64,000 nt of DNA from Hyphochytrium catenoides (Eukaryota > Sar > Hyphochytriomycetes > Hyphochytriales > Hyphochytriaceae). The stretch spans positions 61,497 through 125,496 of the forward strand of contig FLMG01003337.1 in NCBI GenBank assembly GCA_900088475.1, in the 5' to 3' direction. The translations under genes were made by a program, and so were the position numbers. The notes under the pieces were generated by a model. The model was not told the origin of the DNA and ran no database searches. It was given only the letters and a program-made list of their open reading frames with translations. Within the stretch, counting starts at the first letter, position 1. Each line of letters opens with the position of its first letter. Below are positions 35,746 through 46,600 of the stretch, one piece after another.

Positions 35746-38700
35746 ATGGGGGGAGTGGGGGAGGACGAACTCAGCATGCCTCTAGTGGCTCCTGAGGTCC
35801 CTTTGAGAAGCAAGAGAGGTCGGAGAGGGAAGTGGCAAGCTCTTGGCGTTGTTAACCGAGGAAAGAAGTATCCGGTCATCACGGCCGTGGCATTCACGAT
35901 CAACTATATCTTTGGCGCTGGTAAGCCACGCATCTTAGCTTCCTAGCTCTTAAAATGGGCCCGATCTGTCTATGCCACCCCGTACGTGCTGCCTCGTAAT
36001 GTCTGACCATATCTCTATCCATCTTCCAGGTGTACTAGCTATACCTTTGGCCTTTTCACGAGCGGGGATACTTGTTAGTGTCCTCCTTCTAGGGTTCATC
36101 TCATTCCTCTCCAATATGTCGATGAACTGGCTGCTAGAGGTAGGTACGCTCTTCTCTTTTCTCATCTCGATCGGCCCCTTACCAGCATTAGGTTTGCTGC
36201 CTTACGATGTGCTCTATCTAGTCCATCCCCTGGGGCTTCTTTTGCTAGTCTATCGTGATGGGGGTTAAGATAATCCTTCCGTGTACCTATCGTTGTTTTG
36301 GTCTGCAGACCTGTGGCCGTGCCGAGGCCATAATATCCTCCAATGAAGCCGAACTGACAGTTGAAGAAACAGAACTAGAAGTCGAAGACGGCGAAGAAGA
36401 GGAAGATCTCTTCTCCCGACGACTCATCCGGATCTTTCCGCGGTTTGAAGTTGGAGAAAGAAAGTTCGAGGTCTCTGAACTCTGTGACATCTTCATTGGA
36501 AAGGTAAGAGTTTTTTTTTGCGCAGCGGACCCGTCATGTCTCTCCTACTATCTTGTTCCTTTTCCATTTGTCTCTTTGATGCTTTGATATACCTACCGTA
36601 CATCATTTGTTGCTTATCCACCTTCCGTTGCCTAACCATGAAAATTTATCTCCTCCTCTCCACGACGCCTCGCGGTCTCTTGCGTCCCTTAACCTCTGTC
36701 CGATCAAGTGGGGTCGGTCCGTCTTTGAGTTGGCTATGTCTCTCTACGCAATCGCGAGTATGTGGTTCTACACAATTATTTTTGCTCTGTCCATGCTTTC
36801 TCTTCTCCCTCTTCCGGTGTCTCTCTTCCACGTGGACACTACTTCCTGTAGCATAGAGGAAGGGCTTGGCCATCTCTCGAGGGGCTGTAGAGCAGCATAC
36901 AGCTGTTTTGTGCTTTTCTATGGCGGAGCAATGATGACGCTAGCGTCCTTCAACATCAATGAACAGGTATGCTACTCCTCGCCCACACACTTGCTTTGTG
37001 CTGTCTTTCTTCACTGTCCAAGTTTAATCTCTCCATTCTCCTTGGCGGTTTTCTTCTTATACACGAGGTTGCTTCCCTTTTTCTTTCAGATTGCTTCTTT
37101 CCACTGCCTCTCTTAGAGGCACTTTACCCTTTAGCTCCGTAATGGTACTGCCTCACCTTTGTCTAGCATAATGCCTTTCCTTCACGCACTTAGCAGCTAT
37201 CCTACCCTCTTGCTCAATAAACTTTCGAATGACCTTTGCCTTTCTTAACCTTCTCTCCGGTTTCAAACGCAACGTGACAAAAGACAAGAGTTCAGATGAC
37301 TCTGACAGCCTTTGGAATTTCCTGCCTGGTATTGATGCTGGTGACTACTCTGGTCCCTCTTATTAGTGGACCAGCTTATGATCCGCAACACACTAGGACC
37401 CCAAGCTCTCACATGTAAGATGAACAGGATAGAGATTAAGATCCGAGAGCGATATCAGCGTCTATGGGCCTTTGTATCTTTACTTTTAGACCGTTTAGTT
37501 GGTTATTCAATATCTGGCTGCATCCTTTTCTTTAGTACGTCGAACCAGCCACTCTTGCACACTTTAGTCTTTCTCTTTGCTATTGTCACGTCTCTCCCAT
37601 TTCAGGCGGCGAAGAGCGTAACAACTGATAGTCTCCTTCCTCTCCCGCTATCTCTCCTCTCTGGACTCATTTCTCCCCGGAAACTCTCCAACCCCGAAGC
37701 TCAGATGTACCTCTAGTCTTTGACAGAAGACACTTCGGAACCGCCTTCGGTACCTTTGTCTTTGCACAGCTTGCTCACCATGGTATGGCCCAAGAATGCA
37801 AAGCTAGGGCCACTGCAAGCTGAAACTAGCCCAACCGAACCAGAGTTTCTGAAACTCACCCTGTAATCTCTATCTGATAGGTGTTCCCCAGCTAGTGCAG
37901 CTGTTGAGAGACCCGAAAGACGCACCCAAAGTGTTTAGCACGGCACTCTCCACCACTTTCTGTCTTTATGCAAGTAAGACTTCAGCGTTTTGCGCCTTCT
38001 TCTTTGCGAAGCCTGCCGTCCATGTTTTATGGCACGTCCTAGAGGTTGCCCTACTTAGTCCAGCGATTGGTCAAATTCTTCACGATGCCAGTCTTTGCAG
38101 TTGATAGCCGTCATTCACACAGTCGAATTTGCAATATATTTTGGTTTGTCCTGCCTTCTTCAATCCCTCATCCGACCCGCTGACAGTTCGACTCCAGCCT
38201 TAGGGATCGTCTGCGGCCTGTATTTTGGCTCTCACGTGGAGAAGATTATTACACTTAATTGGAGAGACTACACTGCGGAGACGGAAGGCGGGAATGCGCT
38301 CTCTCACATCATCTCAATAATTGTCCGGCTGTTTCCTGTCATAACTGTTTCTGCCGCCTTCCCGCTGAATGCTATAACCATCGGAGACAGGTAGGAATGC
38401 CTTTCCTCAACTAACTAGAAACTTCTAAAAAGGACTGTAAAGCCAGACCACCTTCCCAACCCATCTACCGTCATAGGTTTGGCTCTAGATGCTGTCTATA
38501 ACACCACTAACAGGGTTTATGTAGCTGGAGACTTCGTGTCGCAAGATCGTGGAATGTCCAGAGCCCTTCGTAAGTGATAGAAGCAGATCTGTGGTCTTTC
38601 CTCTCGATAGCAGGTTCTCTTGAAAGCTCTTCCTTTCCTTCTCTCACTCAACCTGGGTGTCTACTACGTCCTGCTCTAGTCCCATTCCTTCTATGAAGCC

Positions 38701-39340
38701 GTCATTCCGGCTCTAATTGTTCCCTTCGCCTGGCTAAACGTAGGTGGCAACTTGGTTTCCGGTGGATCGCGTGCACCCCTCCCATTATCGGGGCCCTTCT
38801 TCTTGCCGATGTAACGACAATCATAAATGCTTGCGGCTTGGTAAGAGAATCTCTTATCGTTCTACCTATCGTACATTTTCCTACCTTCTTTTGTTATCCG
38901 AATCCCGGACTGGTCCCTGAAGTCGGGAACTCTTGAAGCATACCCACTTCGTTAGTACTACCTTCCTCCTTCGTCCCTTTCTATGATAACACCGAGTCAT
39001 TTGCGTAGATTGGTTTCATGATTGTCTTCTTTGTCCCTGGGGCGCTGCAGCTACGCTCCAAGAGCTTCTGTGCGAAGAGGTGAGCTAGTTTCTCTGTATG
39101 GCAACCCTACACATGTGCCATGTAGACCCTTGCTTGACATGTGGAAATCCTCTATGGTCTTTGCTAAAGCGGGTCCATAGTTAACCTGCGCCTTTGCTAC
39201 TTTCTGTCCCGTCTAGGTGGGGCAGCGTAGCCGCGGAGACTGGATATTCAAAGTGGTACAGCGGTGATCTCTATGTCTACGGCGCTATGATCTTCGCCAC
39301 CCTTGCATTCTGCTACTCCTCCTACAATTTGCTTCACTAA
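35746..39340 (+). CDS. Amino-acid transporter of the AAAP (amino acid/auxin permease) family
   Basis: Multi-pass secondary transporter for amino acids. Supported exons: 35746-35920, 36030-36139, 36309-36503, 36709-36966, 37296-37414, 37727-37782, 37881-37973, 38198-38390, 38744-38840, 39009-39079 and 39217-39340. The first helix carries the family hallmark TINYIFGAGVLAIPLAF, then FISFLSNMSM. Residues after helix 2 form an acidic loop (TEEELEV-type, with LEVEDGEEEEDLF). Later helices include FELAMSLYAIASMWFY, MTLTAFGISCLVLMLV, HFGTAFGTFVFAQLAHHGVP, GLYFGSHVEKIITLNWRDY, and the C-terminal GFMIVFFVPGALQL and GAMIFATLAFCYSSYN. Between 38391 and 38743 a coding piece (in-frame AVYNTTNRVYVAGDF ... 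RGMSRALR, ending about 38569) certainly belongs, but I could not join it with standard splice sites in phase at both ends. The model needs transcript data there. Whether it sits in the plasma or vacuolar membrane cannot be told. Confidence 0.85.
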
Positions 39341-39713
39341 GATGGTAACACAGCACGTCCCCACGCTACTCTATCGATCAAGTTCTTTCTCCCATACTTA
39401 GGTCCTTTTGAGTTATGTTCTCTTCTTGAAGACAAGGTTTCGACGTAGGGGAAGATAGGGGAGCAAGGTGTAGACATTGCCTCCAAGAAGAGTGAGGGGA
39501 CGGTGGGGTGCGCTCCAAAGAAACATGAGCTAAGAGTGGTGTATGTACGGCATCTCAACGAACTCCACGGCACATGAGTCCGCTGGTATTTACTAGAGCA
39601 CTTATCACGGACTCCTCTCTATGTCAATGTGCCCTTCCTCCATACCTCGAGCCTTGATTCCCGTTCCTGTCGTCCACTTGAAGATGGAGCTCAGCTCCAC
39701 ATAATCTGTCAGC
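39341..39713. other. Convergent spacer, 0.37 kb
   Basis: This stretch lies between the AAAP transporter stop and the stop of the first 7TM-RGS gene. No gene is seen. It could contain a 3' exon of the 7TM-RGS gene if its last codons are spliced differently. Confidence 0.4.
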
Positions 39714-41332
39714 TTACCGAATGGTGTTACGACGACAGATGCTACCTCTAAAGCGCTTGTAAGGCTCCAGCAGCATGCGGGCTACTTCTTCATCGATGGG
39801 AGCCCAAAAGTACTCTTCAGAGCCTCGCTCTTGAAAGGACGCCAGCATCATCTGACGAAGCCCATCGCTAATATTTAGCTCGAGCGGGGCGTTACTCTTG
39901 ATGTAAACCTCTATCATCTTTCCCGTGGCGGCCTGCCGCTCTTCAGGTGGGAGGCTCTTGAAGGCCACAGAGGCCTTCACGTAACAGCCGTTCTCCACAC
40001 AGAATTCCGTCACCAGATAAGAGGAAAAGAGTTGCAGCAGCTCTGAGCTGCTGAGGAAGAGGCGCTCTTTCAGCTCCGTACTAGTGTGCAGTGCAGGCAC
40101 GCTGGACTGTTGTGACACGTCGGCTACTTTCCGCGCCAAGTCTGTGAACATGGAATTCTTCCTTTGGTTGATATTATATCGAGAACCTCCTTTTCTCTCA
40201 TAGGCAAAGGAGTAGTAGAGCAGCCGAACCGGGTAGACCCATGTGTAAAGGTGTGCAGCCAGCATGTACGAGAGAGCAGCGCCTTCGATGTAGTTGTATG
40301 CCTTGTCAGGATCTTGCTCCCCTTGCGATATGGCAGACAGGATGTCATAGCCCATCATAGCAAAAAGGATGACCGTAGCCGCGCTAATCAAAAGCGACTT
40401 GAGACCGAACACTTCCTTCACATTCCTCAGCAGCGTGACGGAGAGAAAGAAGAGGACGAAGGGATAGAGGATCCCGTTCGCAAAGTCCAATTGGAGCTAG
40501 AAAAAGAGAAGATAAAGGAAGCGTTACAATGGGCATTCAGCAGTCGGTCTAAGAAATGACAAGATGGCTTTGGCCCAGGAGGGTCTACGTGTCTATGATG
40601 TAAAGAACTAACATCTATCACCGTCAAAAAATGACGAATGCAAACAGGGCTAGAGGTGACGGCACGAATCAGGAAGAGGAGGATAGATAGGCGTTAGGAG
40701 GATCAAGGACTTACGTCAGTAGGTTCAAAGTTGAGGCATTCAGCACTGGCGTGAGCATGGGACCAGTACGGAGCAACCCTCACCGCTCTCGGGATCACTG
40801 AAAGCCATGCCTCCACCATGCAGACCACTGCCACAGCGGCAATGAACTTTTTGTTGGTCAGCGAATGATAGTGCCGTACCACCCAGGAGGAACGCCCTTC
40901 AAGCATATCTCTGTTATAGTCGTGCTCCAGCCGTACGCGAATAACGGAAAGGATAAGGCACCAAGCCAGCGGGAACAGTAGCATGTCCCATCCTAGAAGC
41001 TGTAGCCAACAAGGTGCACCAGAGAGAAAATGCTGAGCACAAGCCAAAATGGCTAGCATCACACCAAGTTCACATACTATCAACGCGTTGACGTTGATAA
41101 TATAAAGAGGGAAAGTCTTCCGCCTAAGATACAGGAGGACAATAACAATCGAGGAAAGTGTATAAGCGGAACAGAAGATTGCTCCTTCGAGTGCCGCAAA
41201 GAGTTCTGGACGGTTGTCCACGTCCTCCTCCTGACCCAAAGAATTTTCTCCCCCTTCTCCTCCGCTACTAGCATCCGCCAGGCCCGCCAGTTGCGGAGAT
41301 GATACCATGTCTTCGAGGGACAACTTGCTCAT
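39714..41332 (-). CDS. Seven-transmembrane protein with C-terminal RGS domain (copy 1)
   Basis: Predicted membrane regulator of heterotrimeric G proteins: seven helices with a cytoplasmic RGS domain, the layout of plant RGS1. Two exons (41332-40715 and 40496-39714) give 466 residues. Helices: FCSAYTLSSIVIVLLYL, the segment from PLYIINVNALIVCELG, WDMLLFPLAWCLILSVI, KKFIAAVAVVCMVEAWL, ILYPFVLFFLSVTLL, LLISAATVILFAMMGYDI, and LSYMLAAHLYTWVYPVRLL. The RGS domain (~330-460) keeps LLQLFSSYLVTEFCVENGCY, APLELNISDGLRQ and EEVARMLLEPYKRF, including the Glu-Asn and Asn residues that contact G-alpha switches. The upstream frame opens with GTG, so the ATG at 41332 is taken. The stop (CGGTAAGC) coincides with a perfect splice donor, so the tail may continue in an unseen exon. 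A near-identical paralogue lies at 49234-50897 in the opposite orientation. Confidence 0.88.
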
Positions 41333-44300
41333 TATGTTTCTTTGCGTCACCTTGAAGAATATGTCTCTTTTTTTCGTCTCTCTGTTCGTTCACTGCCTTC
41401 CCAAACTGTTTGGAAGGTAGCTTTCCAAGCGATAAGCAAAAGGAGGAAGTGACGACTTTCTGTGAAGCAGAAGGAGGGCCTCAGCAGAGAGCTAATATCC
41501 GGCTTGGCACCGTGATGATGATGCGTTCTCGTCTTCGACTTTACGAAGGAAGATCCAATGCTTTGATGGCGAATACTAGACTGAGACGGTTTGGCAAAAT
41601 GACAGTGGCAGGACCAAAGACTTCGCGGTGCTTGCGTGCCTGGGTTGCCGTCGTCTTTGTCGTCTGGCATTCCCCAGCTGGGTATTGGAGTAGTACAGAG
41701 TTGAAGAAGTAAGAGAAAGAGGAAGGAGAAAGAACGAGGAGATAGCCTAGGATGGGCAGATTGCTACGCACTGGTTTAGGGTTGATCAGTACCGCGGGCC
41801 AGGTACCAGAAGGGGAGAGATGCTGGTGGCGAATACCAAGAGAAGAAAAGAAAGCGAGAAGAGGATCAGCCTGGGAGAGGAGAGCCCTGAAGAAGCCCGC
41901 CTCACTAATAGCGCTTCTTTTTCAAGGGCTCTTCTCCTGATGAAGGAGCGAAGACATCGAACGGAGAGAGACAGGACGTGGAGAGAAGAAGGGAAGTCAA
42001 CGAAAGACTGGGTTCCAAGATTGGAAGGTGGTCAACATTATTTCAGAGGCAACGTACGCAGTTTATTATTAGGCCGCACCAATAGAGCAGATCCTCATCC
42101 TCATCCTGCCTGCTGCAAGCTCAGCTTCTTGCAGGGATCAGAACCCAAAGAGTTCTACTCCGGCACTTGTTGGTGTCTATCTCTTGCATTTGTTACTATT
42201 ATACACCTCGTGTTTGTCTGTGGGTCGCAAAGGTACTTCTCTGGTCTGTCTTTCCCTCCTTGCTTCTCTCGCTCCCTTCCTTCTCGATCCCACTCACTGC
42301 CTCCTTTTTCTGTGCCTCTGTGCCTTCTCCCTGCCTCGTCCACCTCTCCTTTCAGTCCTCCTCACATAATAATAGGGGACCGCACTAGCGGCTATGACTC
42401 TAGTCATGCATCATGTTATGGGGACATTGATGGTTGATGTCCACCTGACTATAGAGGCTAGCTGGCTTTCCCTCATGCTTCTCTTCCTTCTTTTCCTCCC
42501 TTTCTTGTTCTTCTTTGGCTCTCCCATCTTTCGCCTTCTCATCAGTTCTCTCTTCTTCCCTCAATCCTTCTTCTCTCCTCTCATCACCAGCCAAACCTTC
42601 CCTCCCTTTTAAACCAGCACATTTGCACCTGCACCTGCTTGATAACCGCCTCGTCCACGGCCAGAACATAGCTACCAGCAGCCACCGTTCAAGGCTCGGT
42701 TGTGGTTTTTGACCCTACTCCGTCTCCCCTTCTCGTACGTCCCGTCACTTCATCACGTCACTCGATCGTTACGCCTCCCTAACACGACTCCATCTGTTCT
42801 CCTCTGGACTCTTGGTTGTTACGCTGGGAAGAAGAGCTGGTAGGCGCATGCTAAGGAGAAAAGTGGAAGAAGAACTGAACGAAGAAGGATCATCAGGAAC
42901 AGGTGCAAGCAGTGAGAGTGGACGATGGAGGAACAAGTGAAGGGCGAGCAACAGGAAGGGAATGAGGTGAATTTCTTGACATAAAGCACTGTGAGAATAC
43001 AGCAAAAAGGGAGAACAAAAGGTACGAGTCAGCGCAGAAGGAAGAGCCAGGCCGAGGCCGAGAGAGAGAAGAGAGGGCGATCTGCTTGGGGAAGGCTTTG
43101 CTGTCCCATCGTCCCCTCAAGTGCCTGCTCTTGCCATGCTGCCCGTCTGTATAGCCTTCCTAAGAGTAGACCTAGGACGAGAGGCGAGCTGCTGTGCCAG
43201 GCTCAATCACACGCCAGCCGAAACCTTTGCACATGGACCATTTCAAAACCAAAGCACCGCCCCACTTAGCAGAAGAAGAAGCCTATTCTACTTGGTTGAC
43301 ACGTGGTCCCAGTAGAGGAGTAAAACAGAAGTGTAACGGCCTCAGCTTTCAAAGTTTTGGATCTTAGTCTGTCCCTCCCTCTCTCCCTCCTCCAGCTCCT
43401 CCTCCTCTCTCGCTATCGCTTCGCCCTATGGTTCGGTGCTGGCACTCCAGAGCTTGCTCTGTCTGTTGGTCGTCTGCCTCTTCTCGACAACGATCTTATA
43501 CGTTTGCCTCTGCTCCCTCGTCTCCTCTTCCTTGGGTTCGCGCGGTTCTCGATATTCATTATCACGTGCTCGCTCTCGGGTTCTTTGCCTTTATTTGTTC
43601 TCTGTCGTCCTCCCAGCTTTCGGGCGTAGTGCATGGTTTGGTCTCGTCAACTATTCAAAGTGGTCGTCGAGGGAACTCTTGTTGATCCTCCGATCTTCGC
43701 GTCCCTTCGGGCTCTTCCTCATCTCTATCTTTCCCGCCTCGGTTTTAAGAGCCACCCGTTCTTCTTCTCCGCCAGTCCTTCCTTCCTTCACTCCTCATCT
43801 GAATGTACTATCATATCTCAGCGGCCACCGTGATAAGCCGAAGAACCTTTCAGACTCAAAGCGCGTCGGCAATCGCTTGAACTTTTATAATAAAACTCTT
43901 AAGATCAACAATCTCCTTTCCTACTTCGAAGACTTTGTTCTCCCGAGTTTAATGACTGATTGGTATATCGCTCTCGTCAACTTTATCAGCCTGTTCCCTC
44001 ACCGCTGGCTTACATACGATACCAGCGCTTGTCCTTCTTCCTTCGGTTTGTTGTTGCGAGTGAAGAAGGTACACTGTCATTTTTTTTCCTACTTAGACCA
44101 AACTGTGGCTTCCATACTTCCTCCTCCCGACAGGGCACTGTCGTGCTTTAACACCCATCAGTCCAAATAATGTTTCCAATATATTCTTCTTCGGAGGACC
44201 CCAGCAGCAGCAGCACATGACGCTAATAAGCCAAGAGACACAAGGCACGGCCGGTAGCGTCTGTCTGATGGATTGATTGATGTGATGATGAGGTCTGTGT

Positions 44301-45191
44301 CACTTAAGGCTCCCTCTACGCGCAATCTTTTGTCATTTGAACATGGTCCGGTGGCTAGCCATTGGATAGATGTTGATGGAAGATAGAGCTTGTTCTCGAC
44401 GTTTGTAAGGCAATGGAGGCGCATCAAGCTGATAAACTATGCACTGTCCTCATTTGCTTTAATTCACCACTGTCCTTGTACGTGGGCTGCTGCTGGCAGT
44501 CTTAATAACCATTCATAACATGCTCACCATAGATTAGAAAGACAGTGGTGGCTTGACCGTTGCTCATCAACCACATCGGCTATGCAACAGGTCACTGCCC
44601 ATCCTCCTATGAATCCTGCATACGTACCATGGGCAGGCTTTGAGGAAACACGAGGTAAAGGAAGCCGTAGAGCCACGCCACCACTAGGTGGGCACAGACT
44701 ATAGAAAGCGCTGGATGTCAGCTGATAGAGGATGGTGGACCGAGTAAGAATATGCCCTGCGAACCTTTCATCAGATTCATGCCTTAGTAGAGAGTACTAC
44801 TATCTGCAGCGGCACTCAGAGCCTCGAACACTAAGCGCCGCATAGATCTGCTATTATCTCCCTTACTGGCCCCTAGCCGACAGCAAGTAGAGGAGACTCC
44901 TGACCATTACCTGGTCCCGCACAGGTGTGGAGGACGATCAAGACGCCAGCGTGAAGAGAGAGGCACCTGAGCTGACAACCTGCAGCATAAAGCATCCGGG
45001 ACGGGTTCGCCTGGGGCTATGACGTGACAAGAGGTGCTGCTAAACCTACTCGAAGACAACAGAGGCCACTGCTGGATATGACCAAGTCCAGATTTTTAAA
45101 GGTGGAAGTAGTGTGATAGGGCGAACGTTGCCTCTAGTCTTGTATGAGACCGTCACGCAATCCTTGAGTTTGGAGAATCTTGATGGAGCGG

Positions 45192-45431
45192 CTAGAGTCT
45201 TTGGTCCTTATTATTCCCTGACAACCTCTGTTTTTCTTCCAGCTGCTGCTGATAGGGTTGTTGAAGGGGAGCTTGTGCCGAGGGAGGTGGCGGAGGAGGA
45301 AGAGCTCTTTTCGGTCCCCGGATCATGTCATACCGCGTGAAAACGATGCCTGCGGTCACGATTCCTTGAAAGACAAGCAAAGCCTTCCAACGGTGCTCGT
45401 ATAGGTAGCTCGCGAAGCCTCTGGAGTTCAT
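45192..45431 (-). CDS. Candidate small single-pass membrane protein
   Basis: An ATG-started frame of 79 residues. The N-terminal part has a hydrophobic segment (WKALLVFQGIVTAGIVF) preceded by basic residues and followed by a positive turn (RYDMIRGPKRAL). A run of six prolines and a Gln-rich tail end it. The one-helix, basic-flanked, proline-rich layout is like small mitochondrial inner-membrane assembly proteins, but there is no specific match. A neighbouring minus frame (45464-45661) also has a hydrophobic stretch and could be a 5' exon. The triplet-rich DNA here can create such frames by chance, so the call is tentative. Confidence 0.3.
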   Translation of the reverse strand: MNSRGFASYLYEHRWKALLVFQGIVTAGIVFTRYDMIRGPKRALPPPPPPSAQAPLQQPYQQQLEEKQRLSGNNKDQRL

Positions 45432-46600
45432 AGCTGCGATTGAAATGGAGCTAAGGATAACGTTTACGAAGAACACCTCCTGCCACCACCGTCGAGTTGA
45501 AGGCTCTTAATGATAATAATGTAAGTAGATTCAATCACCGCGCAGCAAGCAGCAGCAAGCAAGATGGCCAATTGTTGAACGGTGCGGCAGCAGGAGGGCG
45601 CAGCGGGCCGACGGCGCGACGTCTTCTGACTACGACGAAGGTTCGTAGCAGATGAGATCAAAAGGATCCAATGTCCAGACGAATGGTGAAGCCTAGCAGT
45701 GCTGGTAACGGCTAGATCAATGTGAGATGGGCGTTAGCTGCTACTACTGGGTTGGTTCCTTGGTGCATAATGACCTGCCATCATCATTGCTTGTGCGTGT
45801 GTCTGCTGGTGGGAGAGGGAGGGAGGAGGAGGATTCGATGATGGTGGAGAAGTGGAGAATGAGGAAGAGGAGAATGGGAAGGAGGAGGAGTAGCCCTGCC
45901 CAGCAGCCACTTTTTTTTGTTTTGACGGCAGTAGCAGCATCGACAGGCTGCAGCCAGCAGCAGGATATGGCGGCGACATTAGTAGGGCCGCAGGAGGAGG
46001 ACAGTAGTAATAGATCACTCTCCAATACCTTCTTCAGCAGCACGCACTTGCGGCTGATAAGATTTTTATTTTTTTTACTGTTGTCGGTGGTGGGTCATCA
46101 TCATCCACAACCATAGTGATTATACCAGAGACGCGGGAAAGTAGAAGAGGTGGGTTCGACGATACTACGACGTCAGTATATATATGCCAGTATATGGGAG
46201 GAGGACGTGTTGCGCGAAGAAGAAGAATAATGACGATAAGGAAGAACAACTAAGTAGTAGGGGATTAGGTGGGGTATTTTTTGGTGGGGTTATGCCCGTC
46301 GCCGCTGGGCGTGGTTGCAGTTAGTTGTTGTTGCGAGCATATTAGTTTTTGACGCCGCCGCGCCGCCGCGCCAACAAGATTCATCTGCACCAGGAGCAGA
46401 GGACAGCGGCTGCTGGATGGTCGTCTGCCAGTCCGCCGGCTGCTGCGCTGCTGTTCTCTCCAATTGCTCTTCTCTGCTGTTGCTGATACTCAGCTCCGTT
46501 TATTGCTACCCGTATCATAAGAAGTGATGCCTTGAAAAAAGGAGCCACGTCACTTCAGGCGCAACACCACCGATCATCATCATCAGAAGAAACTCTGCCG
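45230..46600. repeat. Trinucleotide-rich low-complexity DNA
   Basis: Impure runs of CAG/AGC/GCA, GAG/AGG and CTG/TGC triplets recur along this stretch, for example around 45545-45605, 45815-45965 and 46345-46450. They give long homopolymer-rich frames on both strands. No pure array long enough to be called a microsatellite is present, so this is a compositional feature. Confidence 0.5.

Noticed and set aside
41820-42437. 205-codon plus-strand frame
   Set aside because: Composition changes from basic to Pro/Ser-rich along the frame with the underlying DNA. No recognisable motif is present.
43436-44170. 244-codon plus-strand frame, Ser/Leu/Phe-rich with hydrophobic stretches
   Set aside because: It starts at GTG and lies in pyrimidine-rich DNA that yields such frames by chance. 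It has no family motif and no supporting splice structure.
45734-46249. Three overlapping minus-strand frames of 71-99 codons
   Set aside because: All are homopolymer-rich translations of triplet-rich DNA, without conserved motifs or consistent splice sites.
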